From assembly GCF_910584465.1 (NCBI RefSeq), contig NZ_CAJUBK010000082.1, forward strand, positions 1 to 8,008: a stretch of 8,008 nt of DNA, in the 5' to 3' direction. The stretch is from an uncultured Oscillibacter sp. (lineage in GTDB: Bacteria; Bacillota; Clostridia; Oscillospirales; Oscillospiraceae). Positions 1 to 5,235 of the stretch are shown here, in pieces. Each line of letters opens with the position of its first letter. The stretch's first letter is position 1. Made by a program: the position numbers and the translations under genes. A model generated the notes under the pieces. That model did no database searches. It had not been told where the DNA came from and saw only the letters and a program-made list of their open reading frames with translations.

Positions 1-1
1 G

Positions 2-52
2 AAGGAAGTCGACAAGAACTGGGAGGCCCTCCTCAAACTCTGCGAGCTGTAA
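2..52 (+). CDS. C-terminal end of an unidentified protein (partial, 5' end outside window)
   Basis: An open frame enters from the left edge and ends at a TAA stop at 50-52, giving the last 16 residues KEVDKNWEALLKLCEL. It is read as a real gene end because a strong hairpin terminator starts 29 bp after the stop, in the right orientation. The tail is charged and helical-looking. Sixteen residues are too few to name a family; a solute-binding or cytoplasmic enzyme tail would both fit. Confidence 0.55.
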   Translation, partial: KEVDKNWEALLKLCEL

Positions 53-80
53 GCTCCTCGCTTACCTCTCTATACACTCT

Positions 81-125
81 CCAAAGCCGCAGGAGGCCGC
101 TGAAAGCGGCCTCCTGCGGCTTTGG
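81..125 (+). terminator. Perfect 21-bp stem-loop, probable intrinsic terminator of the upstream gene
   Basis: Positions 81-101 and 105-125 are exact reverse complements (21 of 21 bases) around a GAA loop at 102-104. The stem is GC-rich, with AAAG/CTTT near its outer end. It sits 29 bp after the stop codon at 50-52. The 3' arm ends in CTTTGG, so the only U-stretch is part of the stem and there is no separate U-tract. A stem this long could also act in both directions. Confidence 0.75.
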
Positions 126-389
126 AGCCGAGATCGCCGGCCGCGTCCATCCGCTCCCGGACGCCGGACCGCTTGGACGGCCAGTCGAAGCCGCCCCATC
201 GAAGAGGCCCTTAAACCAAAAAACGGCCCGGCGCAGCGTACCTGAACCGGGCCTTCTCCTTCTATGAAACGCCGCGGATCTTCCCCACCGGCCGAGCGGG
301 AGGTCCCATCCTGCATTCAGGACATCCACAAGTCCCCCAAACCGGATCCGGAGCGGCGGAGGCCCCCGCAAACGGCGGCAACGAATCTC
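126..389. other. Intergenic stretch with no supported gene
   Basis: Between the left-hand terminator and the promoter at 390-418 there is no reading frame with a ribosome-binding site and recognisable protein character. Frames open on both strands here are arginine/proline/glycine-rich, as expected from GC-rich non-coding DNA. The only structured item seen is the minus-strand terminator-like hairpin at 218-253. The region could hold an unrecognised small RNA or a decayed gene. Confidence 0.6.
218..253 (-). terminator. Minus-strand terminator-like hairpin followed by T6
   Basis: GGCCCGG at 225-231 pairs with CCGGGCC at 247-253 (7 bp, 15-nt loop). Read on the minus strand the stem is followed by one G and then six T residues (A218-A223 on the plus strand), the classic intrinsic terminator layout. 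No convincing minus-strand gene lies to its right before the plus-strand pseudogene, so the transcript it would end is not identified. Confidence 0.5.
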
Positions 390-418
390 TTGAAAAGCGG
401 GGGGAAATCAACTATACT
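390..418 (+). promoter_or_regulatory. Sigma-A-type promoter for the chemoreceptor relic
   Basis: TTGAAA at 390-395 and TATACT at 413-418 are separated by exactly 17 bp, matching the housekeeping consensus closely. Transcription would start near 425, leaving a roughly 95-nt leader before the ATG at 521. The promoter looks intact although the gene it serves is broken. Confidence 0.7.
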
Positions 419-520
419 ACCCCTTGGGGATGGGGGCATGCCCGCCGCGCAGATCTGGCTCCGGGCCTCAGCCGGCAGGGCAGCCGCGACCCTGGACCTT
501 TTTCTATGGGGGATCTTCCT

Positions 521-1182
521 ATGCGGTTTTTCGAAAACAAAAACTGGCAGCGCGGATCGGGATCGCTGCGACCATGATCGCTCTGGCGGGCATGACGCTG
601 CTCTGGCTGGCAGTATCCACCAACGCCGCTTCCGTAGTCAAAAGCGACGTCACCGATCAGATGACCGACGCCGTGGAGTCCAGGGCCGCTGTCATCGATG
701 AATACGTGCTCTCCGCCGAGGAATATATGACCGCCTTCGCTTTGGGCAGCGAGGTCCACGATCTCCTCCGGGATCCGGACGATCCCGCCCTCCTGGCCCG
801 GGCCCAGGAGTATACGGAGGACTTCGCCGCTGTCAAAGGGGTGTTCGAGGGGCTCTACATCGCCGCCCCGGACACCCATGTACGGACCCACACCTCCCAG
901 GGGGCCATCGGCATGACCACCCGGTCGGGGGATCCCTTGAAGACCCTCCAGGACACTATCCTGGCCCAGCAGCAGCTGACCGACCTGGGCATCATGAAGT
1001 CCCCCGGCACCGGCAGCATGATCTTGTCCATGTACTGCCCCATCTTCGAGGGCCGGCGGTGCATCGGCTATGTGGGGGCCGGCGTCTACGCCAGCCACCT
1101 GATGGATCCGCTGCTGGACCTGGCCATCAAGGGCCTGCCCGACAGCGAGTACGTATTTTTGAACGTGGACACGGGCGTCTAC
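521..1182 (+). pseudogene. Truncated, frameshifted methyl-accepting chemotaxis-type receptor (membrane anchor and Cache sensor only)
   Basis: Conceptually this is the sensor half of a transmembrane chemoreceptor. The ATG at 521 has a Shine-Dalgarno GGGGGA at 508-513 and begins MRF, but its frame is lost at once. The protein-like frame (KQKLAARIGIAATMIALAG onwards) is one base out. Adding one T to the T5 run at 527-531 restores MRFFRKQKLAARIG. A membrane helix follows (about residues 14-31), then a periplasmic Cache-like region with motifs such as YTEDFAAVKGVFEGLYIA, THTSQGAIGMTTRSGD, GIMKSPGTG and CIGYVGAGVYASHLMD. The resemblance to Clostridia chemoreceptors runs to about DTGVY (codon ending 1182). 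After that the frame stays open but becomes unrelated low-complexity translation. The second membrane helix, HAMP and MCP signalling domains are absent. The single-base loss could be a sequencing or assembly error, but the 3' truncation is independent of it. Family name is from pattern recognition; a histidine kinase or GGDEF protein with the same sensor is possible. Confidence 0.72.
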
Positions 1183-1386
1183 GGAACCGGCGCAGGGAAG
1201 GGATCGGACCGCCTGTCCCTCCCCCGCCATCCTGCGGCGCTTTGCTCCTCCCCGCGCCGCCTTCCTTCGCCGGGGCTTCGTCCCGGCAAAGGGGCGGACG
1301 GCGTCAGGCCGGTCCCGCCCACGGGCGGGAGATGCCCTGCCGCCCCCTGGGGCAGGGAGGCCGCGCGCTTCACGAAGCGTCCGTCC
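1183..1386. repeat. Hairpin-dense GC-rich non-coding segment, candidate repetitive element
   Basis: This stretch lies where the receptor similarity stops and before the small minus-strand reading frame. It contains four successive inverted repeats: GCCGGG/CCCGGC at 1269-1287, TCCCGCCC/GGGCGGGA at 1313-1330, CCCTGCC/GGCAGGG at 1335-1357, and CGCTTC/GAAGCG at 1366-1379. No frame here looks like a conserved protein. Serial short hairpins beside a broken gene fit a REP-like or non-autonomous mobile repeat. They could also simply be terminators for the minus-strand genes to the right; no long T-tract follows any of them. Copy number in the genome would decide. Confidence 0.4.
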
Positions 1387-1497
1387 TCAGCGGAGATCGT
1401 GCTCCTCCTCCGCACTGCCGCCGGCGGCAGCCGGCCCCGCGGCGTGCGAGGCCGCCGTCGCCAGGAGCGCCAATACGACGATCAAGATCTGCATCAT
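1387..1497 (-). CDS. Possible 36-aa hydrophobic or secreted peptide
   Basis: On the minus strand a strong Shine-Dalgarno (AGGAGGG, plus-strand 1502-1508) precedes tandem ATG codons at 1497-1492. The frame runs 36 codons to TGA at 1389-1387. The product starts MMQILIVVLALLATAASH, a single hydrophobic segment with an Ala-rich signal-peptide-like end, and finishes with a short acidic tail (SAEEEHDLR). It lies 37 bp downstream of the alcohol dehydrogenase stop in the same direction, so it could be cotranscribed. It matches no family I recognise. It might instead be the start of a longer gene cut by the hairpin-rich segment at 1183-1386. The ribosome-binding site is the main support. Confidence 0.4.
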   Translation of the reverse strand: MMQILIVVLALLATAASHAAGPAAAGGSAEEEHDLR

Positions 1498-1534
1498 CCG
1501 TCCCTCCTATCCTTGGATCGTGAGATCCGTCCTT

Positions 1535-2731
1535 TCAAACGGCGCCATCCCTCGCCGCCTTGTAGATCGCGGTCATGTCCTCCAGAGACAGCCGTTTCGC
1601 GGAACCCGTATGTCCGCCGCAGGCCGCGAGGCACCGCCGGGCCATCTCCTCGATCTGCGCATCGGTGGGATGGATGCCCAGCCCCGGGAGATCGACGGGC
1701 ATCCCGATGCTGCGGTAAAACGATCCCATCTCCCGGATGCCAAGGAGGGCGATCTCCTCGTCGCTCCCCTCCGCCGTGACGCCCATGACGTTCCGGGCAT
1801 AGCGGACGAATCGCGGCAATGCGTTTTTATAGACGTGCCGCGCCCAGCTGGGCCAGATCGCCGCCAGGCCCGCGCCGTGGGTGACGTCGAACATCCCGCC
1901 CAGTTCGTGCTCCAGCTTGTGGGACATGAAATCGCCGCCGTCGTTCCCGCAGCCCGTCAGGTCATTGTGGGCAAGGCTGCCCGCCCACATGACCTCCGCC
2001 CGGGCCTCCTGATCGGCCGGGTCCCGGTGAAGGATCCGGGCGCTCTCCATGACCGTGCGCAGCAGGCCCTCGGCGATGGCGTCCGTCAGCTCCATGTTGC
2101 CGCCGTTGGTAAAATACCGTTCCATGGTGTGCATCATGATGTCCACACAGCCCGAGCACGTCTGATAGTCCGGCAGGGTCTGGGTGTACACGGGGTCCAT
2201 GATGGCGAACCGGGGCCGGGCCAGATCGTCGTCATAGGCGCGCTTTTCCCCGGTGCGCTCGTTGGTGATGACGCATCCCTTGGACGTCTCGCTCCCGGCG
2301 GCGGCGATGGTCAGGACGCTCGCCACAGGCAGGCAGGCCCGGGCCCTGCGGGTGTGGGCGAACAGGTCCCACACGTCCTCCCCCGGCTCGGCCAGCCCGT
2401 AGGCGATGGCCTTGGCGGTGTCGATGACGCTGCCTCCGCCCACGGCCAGCAGGAAGTCCACATGCCCCCGCTCCCCCAGGGCGATGCCCTCGTAGACCTT
2501 GTCCAGGCGGGGGTTGGGGACGACGCCGCCCAGCTCCAGATGGCGGATCCCCGCTCCGTCCAGCGCCTCCTTCACCCGGTCCAGAAGGCCGGAGCGGACC
2601 GCGCTCCTGCCGCCGTAGACGATCAGGACGTTTTTCGCGCCGTATCCCTTGGCGAGCTCGCCGGCGCGGTCCTCCGTCCCCCTTCCGAAGACCACTCTCG
2701 TAGGGGCGTAAAACTCGAAATCGTTTGCCAT
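1535..2731 (-). CDS. Iron-containing alcohol dehydrogenase (YqhD/BdhA group, NAD(P)H-dependent)
   Basis: A 398-aa cytoplasmic group III alcohol dehydrogenase that would interconvert aldehydes and alcohols, such as butanol or similar short chains, using NAD(P)H. The N-terminal nucleotide-binding half carries FYAPTRVVFGRG (residues 7-18), VPNP (71-74) and the dinucleotide motif GGGSVIDTAKAIA (98-110). AAGSETS (144-150) follows. In the helical half the metal ligands fit D197, H201 (CVDIMMHTMERYF), H271 (SHKLEHELGG) and H285 (FDVTHGAG). Their spacing matches YqhD-type enzymes, so all four ligands appear present. Length is normal for the family (about 380-400). The ATG at 2731 is chosen because AGAGGAG lies 8 nt upstream and MANDFEFYAP is a typical start; the frame is open further upstream but that extension looks non-coding. 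It is divergent from an AraC-family gene that probably regulates it. Physiological substrate and NADH versus NADPH preference cannot be read from sequence. Confidence 0.93.
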   Translation of the reverse strand: MANDFEFYAPTRVVFGRGTEDRAGELAKGYGAKNVLIVYGGRSAVRSGLLDRVKEALDGAGIRHLELGGVVPNPRLDKVYEGIALGERGHVDFLLAVGGGSVIDTAKAIAYGLAEPGEDVWDLFAHTRRARACLPVASVLTIAAAGSETSKGCVITNERTGEKRAYDDDLARPRFAIMDPVYTQTLPDYQTCSGCVDIMMHTMERYFTNGGNMELTDAIAEGLLRTVMESARILHRDPADQEARAEVMWAGSLAHNDLTGCGNDGGDFMSHKLEHELGGMFDVTHGAGLAAIWPSWARHVYKNALPRFVRYARNVMGVTAEGSDEEIALLGIREMGSFYRSIGMPVDLPGLGIHPTDAQIEEMARRCLAACGGHTGSAKRLSLEDMTAIYKAARDGAV

Positions 2732-2776
2732 AACAGGAACTCCTCTCACAAAACGGTTCGTTCGGCTGATGATCAA

Positions 2777-2805
2777 AGTATACAGGATCTCCCGCCGGGA
2801 TTCTC
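2777..2805 (-). promoter_or_regulatory. Candidate activator-dependent promoter for the alcohol dehydrogenase
   Basis: On the minus strand TATACT (plus-strand 2777-2782) is a good -10 box about 45 bp upstream of the ADH start codon. The hexamer 17 bp upstream (GAGAAT, plus-strand 2800-2805) is a poor -35. A strong -10 with a weak -35, and repeats directly upstream, is the usual layout for promoters needing an AraC-type activator. This is inferred from sequence only. Confidence 0.45.
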
Positions 2806-2870
2806 GGATCATCCCGCCAGCATATAGGAATATCCCGACAGATATGGCAAGATCGTCATCGTATCCCGCC
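2788..2870 (-). promoter_or_regulatory. Four phased GGCGGGATA-type repeats, candidate AraC-family operators
   Basis: Read on the minus strand, near-identical nonamers occur at 2862-2870 (GGCGGGATA), 2831-2839 (GTCGGGATA), 2810-2818 (GGCGGGATG) and 2788-2796 (GGCGGGAGA). The offsets are 31, 21 and 22 bp, close to 3, 2 and 2 helical turns, so all would face the same side of the DNA. They fill the space between the divergent ADH and AraC genes, upstream of and overlapping the ADH promoter. Direct repeats on one helical face are typical of AraC-family binding sites; assignment to the neighbouring regulator is inference. Confidence 0.5.
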
Positions 2871-2904
2871 AAACCAAGCCGATCCGGCGAAAGGAGGGGA
2901 GCCT

Positions 2905-3795
2905 GTGCTGTCCTTTGAAACGGACGAGAACCAGGTGGAAAAGATCGAGGGCATGACCGTTGGATACCCCTACTGCCTGCATCAAAGGGACCTGACGGAC
3001 ATCGTCATCCCCTGGCACTGGCACGAGGAGCTGGAGCTGGGCTACATCGAGTCCGGCGCCAGCCGCATCCGGACAGTGGACAAGGAGTATGTCGTCCGCC
3101 AGGGAGACGGCTTTTTCATCAACTCCAACGTGATGGATATGAAGGAGAACGCCGCCCCCGGCAGCCGCACCCTGGAGATCAACAACCTGTTCCATCCGGT
3201 CTTCCTCAGCGGCCACTTCAAGAGCCGCTTCGAGACCAAATACCTGGACCCCCTGACGAAGGACCGCCGGATCGAGGTCCATCTGATCCGCCCCGGACGC
3301 CGGACGTCCGACCGGCTCCTGGCGGGCCTTCGGGAGCTGAAGGAGCTCCAGGAGCGGCCGGACACGGAGTTCGCCACCCGGGCGCTGCTCTCGGAATGCT
3401 GGCTGCTGCTCCTGGAGGATATCCGGGAACAGCAGCCCGGGGATGCCGCCGTCAGGTCCGAGAGCCAGGACCGCCTGCGCAGCATGATCGCGTACATCCA
3501 CAGCCATCACCAGGAGAAGCTGACGCTGGCGCAGATCGCCGGCTGTGCCGCCGTCAGCGAGAGGGAGGCGCTCCGCTGTTTCCGCAGGCATCTGCACCAG
3601 ACCCCCTTCGAGTATCTGACCGCCTTCCGGCTGAACCAGGCGAAAAAGCTGCTGACGGAGACGGAGCTCCCCGTGACGGAGATCGGCTTCCGGTGCGGCT
3701 TCTCCGACAGCGCCTATATGGGCAAGGTGTTCAAACGGGCCTTCGGCCTGACGCCGCAGGGGTATCGGAAGATGCGGAAGCCGCCTCTTCGATAG
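2905..3795 (+). CDS. AraC-family transcriptional regulator with N-terminal cupin sensor
   Basis: A 296-aa cytoplasmic DNA-binding regulator. The N-terminal half is a cupin-type AraC ligand-binding domain, with the histidine-rich strand WHWHEELELGYI (37-48) and RQGDGFFINSNVMDM (65-79). The C-terminal roughly 105 residues form the double helix-turn-helix: first HTH at LTLAQIAGCAAVSEREALRCF (about 206-226), second at LPVTEIGFRCGFSDSAYMGK (about 255-274), and the family signature ending FKRAFGLTPQGYRKMR. Length is typical (about 280-300). The start is a GTG at 2905, preceded by GGAGGGG at 2893-2899. It is divergent from the iron alcohol dehydrogenase across a 173-bp gap holding four phased repeats, so control of that gene, probably by activation in response to a small molecule or metabolic signal, is likely. 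The ligand cannot be inferred. It is convergent with padR. Confidence 0.93.
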   Translation: MLSFETDENQVEKIEGMTVGYPYCLHQRDLTDIVIPWHWHEELELGYIESGASRIRTVDKEYVVRQGDGFFINSNVMDMKENAAPGSRTLEINNLFHPVFLSGHFKSRFETKYLDPLTKDRRIEVHLIRPGRRTSDRLLAGLRELKELQERPDTEFATRALLSECWLLLLEDIREQQPGDAAVRSESQDRLRSMIAYIHSHHQEKLTLAQIAGCAAVSEREALRCFRRHLHQTPFEYLTAFRLNQAKKLLTETELPVTEIGFRCGFSDSAYMGKVFKRAFGLTPQGYRKMRKPPLR

Positions 3796-3798
3796 ATC

Positions 3799-3816
3799 CC
3801 CGCTCGTGGGAGCGGG
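3799..3816 (+). terminator. Short stem-loop just after the AraC stop
   Basis: CCCGCTC (3799-3805) pairs with GAGCGGG (3810-3816) around a GTGG loop, starting 4 bp after the stop codon and followed by TCTT. It is a weak terminator candidate because the U-stretch is short; the better terminator lies about 80 bp further on. Confidence 0.35.
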
Positions 3817-3854
3817 TCTTCAGGCCCTTCGAAGCCTCCCGAAACTCACGGTCG

Positions 3855-3885
3855 AAAACGAGGGGGGCCTTCCTGGCCCCCCTCG
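3855..3885 (-). terminator. Intrinsic terminator of the HAAS-padR operon
   Basis: An 11-bp perfect stem (3859-3869 with 3875-3885) holds six consecutive G:C pairs and a 5-nt loop. On the minus strand it is immediately followed by TTTT (A3855-A3858 on the plus strand). It lies about 40 bp past the padR stop. It can also fold in plus-strand transcripts coming from araC, but lacks a U-tract in that direction. Confidence 0.7.
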
Positions 3886-3892
3886 CTGCGCG

Positions 3893-3926
3893 GACCGCCC
3901 TCCTAAGGGGCGGTCTTCCTTATTTT
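3893..3926 (+). terminator. Intrinsic terminator of the AraC-family gene
   Basis: GACCGCCC (3893-3900) pairs with GGGCGGTC (3908-3915) around a 7-nt loop and is followed by TTCCTTATTTT (3916-3926), a U-rich tract. This faces plus-strand transcription from araC. Its tail overlaps the padR stop codon on the other strand, so the convergent genes share a very compact end region. Confidence 0.75.
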
Positions 3927-4227
3927 ACCGTATCCCCAGGGCGGACAGCGCGTCCCGCATCCCCCTCCACAGATCCAGGAGGACGGCGTACCGCTCCCGG
4001 CCCGCCTCCGTCAGCCGGTAGTACTTCCGGACCGGACCGCCGGAAGTCCCGCCCTGATACCGCTCCGTGATCCCCTCCCGGCAGAGCTGGCGGAGGATGG
4101 CGTAGATGACGCTCTCCTGGGTATCGGGGAACACCGCGTGGAGCTGACGGAGGAGCTCATAGCCGTACCGGTCCCCCTGGGTCATCAGGTGGAGGAGGCA
4201 CAGCTCCAGCAGGTCCTTTTTCAGCAT
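3925..4227 (-). CDS. PadR-family transcriptional repressor
   Basis: A 100-aa winged-helix regulator. The sequence opens MLKKDLLELCLLHLMTQGD, then YGYELLRQL (21-29), the recognition-helix region SVIYAILRQLCREG (39-52), and the wing/strand element GPVRKYYRLTEAGRERY (64-80). These are all standard PadR features, with a short C-terminal dimerisation helix. Length is normal for the small PadR subgroup. The ATG at 4227 is the only start giving a family-like N-terminus; the frame is open far upstream, but that part is the antisense-free overlap frame of the membrane gene. It overlaps the end of the upstream membrane-protein gene by 7 nt (ATGCTGA), implying translational coupling. It probably binds the two inverted repeats at 5002-5022 and 5065-5091 to repress its own operon. 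The inducing signal is unknown. Confidence 0.92.
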   Translation of the reverse strand: MLKKDLLELCLLHLMTQGDRYGYELLRQLHAVFPDTQESVIYAILRQLCREGITERYQGGTSGGPVRKYYRLTEAGRERYAVLLDLWRGMRDALSALGIR

Positions 4228-4982
4228 AGGGATACCCCCGTTCCAAGGAGGCCCGTCAGGGTGACGATCGCGTACCGTATCACATAGGGCATCCACCAGC
4301 CGGGCGTGAACCCATCGAAGTTCATACTGCTCAGCAGCAGATAGAACGAGATCGTCAGGATGGTCCCGCTCAGTCCCAGGACGTAGACCGCCCGCCAGCG
4401 GTAGTCCCCCAATCGGGCGTTCACGAGCCCGAGGATGCTCGCCGCCCCCATCGCAAGGATCTCTATCGCCAGGGCCTGATGCAGGCTGCAGGGCCTGATA
4501 ACGCGTTCCGCGACCGCATTCAGCAGCGTCCAGGACTCTGTCAGCACGAGCCCTGCCCAAAACAAGACCCAGGCCATCCCCAGCAGGATCGCTGCCAGCA
4601 GCACGGCGATGCCTCTCGGCAGGTGGTCTCCCCGCACCCCGTCCTTCCGGGACCACAGGAAGCACAAGCCGGTCCCCAAGCAAAACGCGAGTGTGCACAC
4701 GGGCCTGATGAGCGGGCTCCAGTATACATCGTCGAGGGCCATGACCATCGGGACCGCCACGCAGGCCGACAGCGCGGCGAACACCGCCAGCCACCTTCGG
4801 TATGCCTTCGGCTGGGCCAGCTGCCGGGCGGTCTCCCGGGGAGCCCCGACCTCCCGCCGGAGCTCCTCCTCCGACCGGCCCGCCACGATCTCCCGGTAGT
4901 CTTCCAGTACCTCCGCCGCCTCCGCCGGGGGCAGATACCACCGGGCCGCCCGGGTCAGCTTCGACAGGTAGTCTCGCCGCAT
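4221..4982 (-). CDS. HAAS-domain-like (DUF1700-type) six-helix membrane protein, partner of PadR
   Basis: A 253-aa integral membrane protein. Residues 1-60 form a charged cytoplasmic helical domain (YLSKLTRAARWYLPPAEAAEV, then LEDYREIVAG and REVGAPRETARQLAQP). This resembles the HAAS/DUF1700 N-domain that is commonly encoded with PadR regulators. Six hydrophobic helices follow, at about 64-83, 90-110, 124-147, 168-187, 197-218 and 229-251. No catalytic motif is visible. The start ATG at 4982 has GGGAGG 9 nt upstream. It is the first gene of a two-gene operon and its stop overlaps the padR start; in most such pairs padR comes first, so the order is unusual. A role in membrane-stress sensing or signalling with PadR is inferred from context only. 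It could equally be an uncharacterised small permease-like protein. Confidence 0.78.
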   Translation of the reverse strand: MRRDYLSKLTRAARWYLPPAEAAEVLEDYREIVAGRSEEELRREVGAPRETARQLAQPKAYRRWLAVFAALSACVAVPMVMALDDVYWSPLIRPVCTLAFCLGTGLCFLWSRKDGVRGDHLPRGIAVLLAAILLGMAWVLFWAGLVLTESWTLLNAVAERVIRPCSLHQALAIEILAMGAASILGLVNARLGDYRWRAVYVLGLSGTILTISFYLLLSSMNFDGFTPGWWMPYVIRYAIVTLTGLLGTGVSLC

Positions 4983-5001
4983 AAGACCGCGCCTCCCTCC
5001 A

Positions 5002-5022
5002 CTACTGCAAATTTATCAGTAG
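5002..5022. promoter_or_regulatory. Inverted repeat 1, candidate PadR operator
   Basis: CTACTG (5002-5007) and CAGTAG (5017-5022) are perfect reverse complements separated by 9 AT-rich bases. It lies just downstream of the minus-strand promoter, across the start of transcription, where binding would block initiation. It shares ACTACTGCAAA with the repeat at 5065-5091. Confidence 0.55.
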
Positions 5023-5033
5023 CCGTTTTTTTC

Positions 5034-5062
5034 AATATACGCCCGCCCTCCGGAAAAGTCAA
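5034..5062 (-). promoter_or_regulatory. Sigma-A-type promoter of the HAAS-padR operon
   Basis: On the minus strand TTGACT (plus-strand 5057-5062) and TATATT (5034-5039) are spaced by 17 bp. Transcription would start near 5027, about 45 nt before the membrane-gene ATG at 4982. The promoter is flanked on both sides by the matching inverted repeats. Confidence 0.72.
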
Positions 5063-5064
5063 TA

Positions 5065-5091
5065 GGACTACTGCAAAAAATTCAATAGTCC
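5065..5091. promoter_or_regulatory. Inverted repeat 2, candidate PadR operator
   Basis: GGACTACTG (5065-5073) and CAATAGTCC (5083-5091) are complementary at 8 of 9 positions with a 9-bp AT-rich centre. It sits directly upstream of the minus-strand -35 box and ends 16 bp before the -35 box of the pot promoter on the other strand. It has the same 9-bp spacer and ACTACTGCAAA core as repeat 1. Confidence 0.55.
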
Positions 5092-5107
5092 CCGCCCAAC
5101 AATCCCC

Positions 5108-5136
5108 TTGACATTTCATGGCGCTTCCGTTATCAT
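5108..5136 (+). promoter_or_regulatory. Sigma-A-type promoter of the potABC operon
   Basis: A perfect TTGACA (5108-5113) and TATCAT (5131-5136) are separated by 17 bp. Transcription would start near 5143, giving a roughly 165-nt untranslated leader before potA. It is back to back with the HAAS-padR promoter in the 325-bp intergenic region 4983-5307. Confidence 0.78.
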
Positions 5137-5235
5137 GCAGGTATCGCTGGATTTCGACGGAAATTCAAATTTAAAGCGGTGGAAAGAAGAGTCAGAAGGG
5201 CCCCGTGCCTGAACGCCGCCGCTTCGGCGAACGTT

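Noticed and set aside
476..503. Hairpin CAGGG/CCCTG followed by T5 in the receptor leader, as an attenuator
   Set aside because: The stem has only five pairs, and GACC separates it from the T run, so it is a poor terminator.
264..701. 145-codon plus-strand open frame starting MKRRGSS
   Set aside because: No recognisable family and no good Shine-Dalgarno, with Arg/Pro-rich composition. It overlaps the receptor relic in another frame and contains a promoter within it.
412..1230. 272-codon minus-strand open frame
   Set aside because: Antisense of the receptor-coding frame; composition is typical of a GC-rich shadow (Gly/His/Val-rich) with no domain.
424..1779. A 451-codon plus-strand open frame spanning the receptor relic and beyond
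   Set aside because: Only about codons 36-253 look like protein. The start has no ribosome-binding site and sits at the transcription start. The distal third is Arg/Pro-rich and runs antisense into adh.
1520..2827. 435-codon plus-strand open frame opposite adh
   Set aside because: Exact antisense shadow of the alcohol dehydrogenase, whose active-site motifs are on the minus strand.
2732..2872. 47-codon N-terminal extension of the alcohol dehydrogenase
   Set aside because: It has no family similarity, covers the promoter and repeats, and the ATG at 2731 has a proper ribosome-binding site.
4228..4941. Long upstream extension of padR in the same frame
   Set aside because: It overlaps the membrane-protein gene in another frame and is Gly/Pro/Arg-rich; PadR homology begins at the ATG at 4227.
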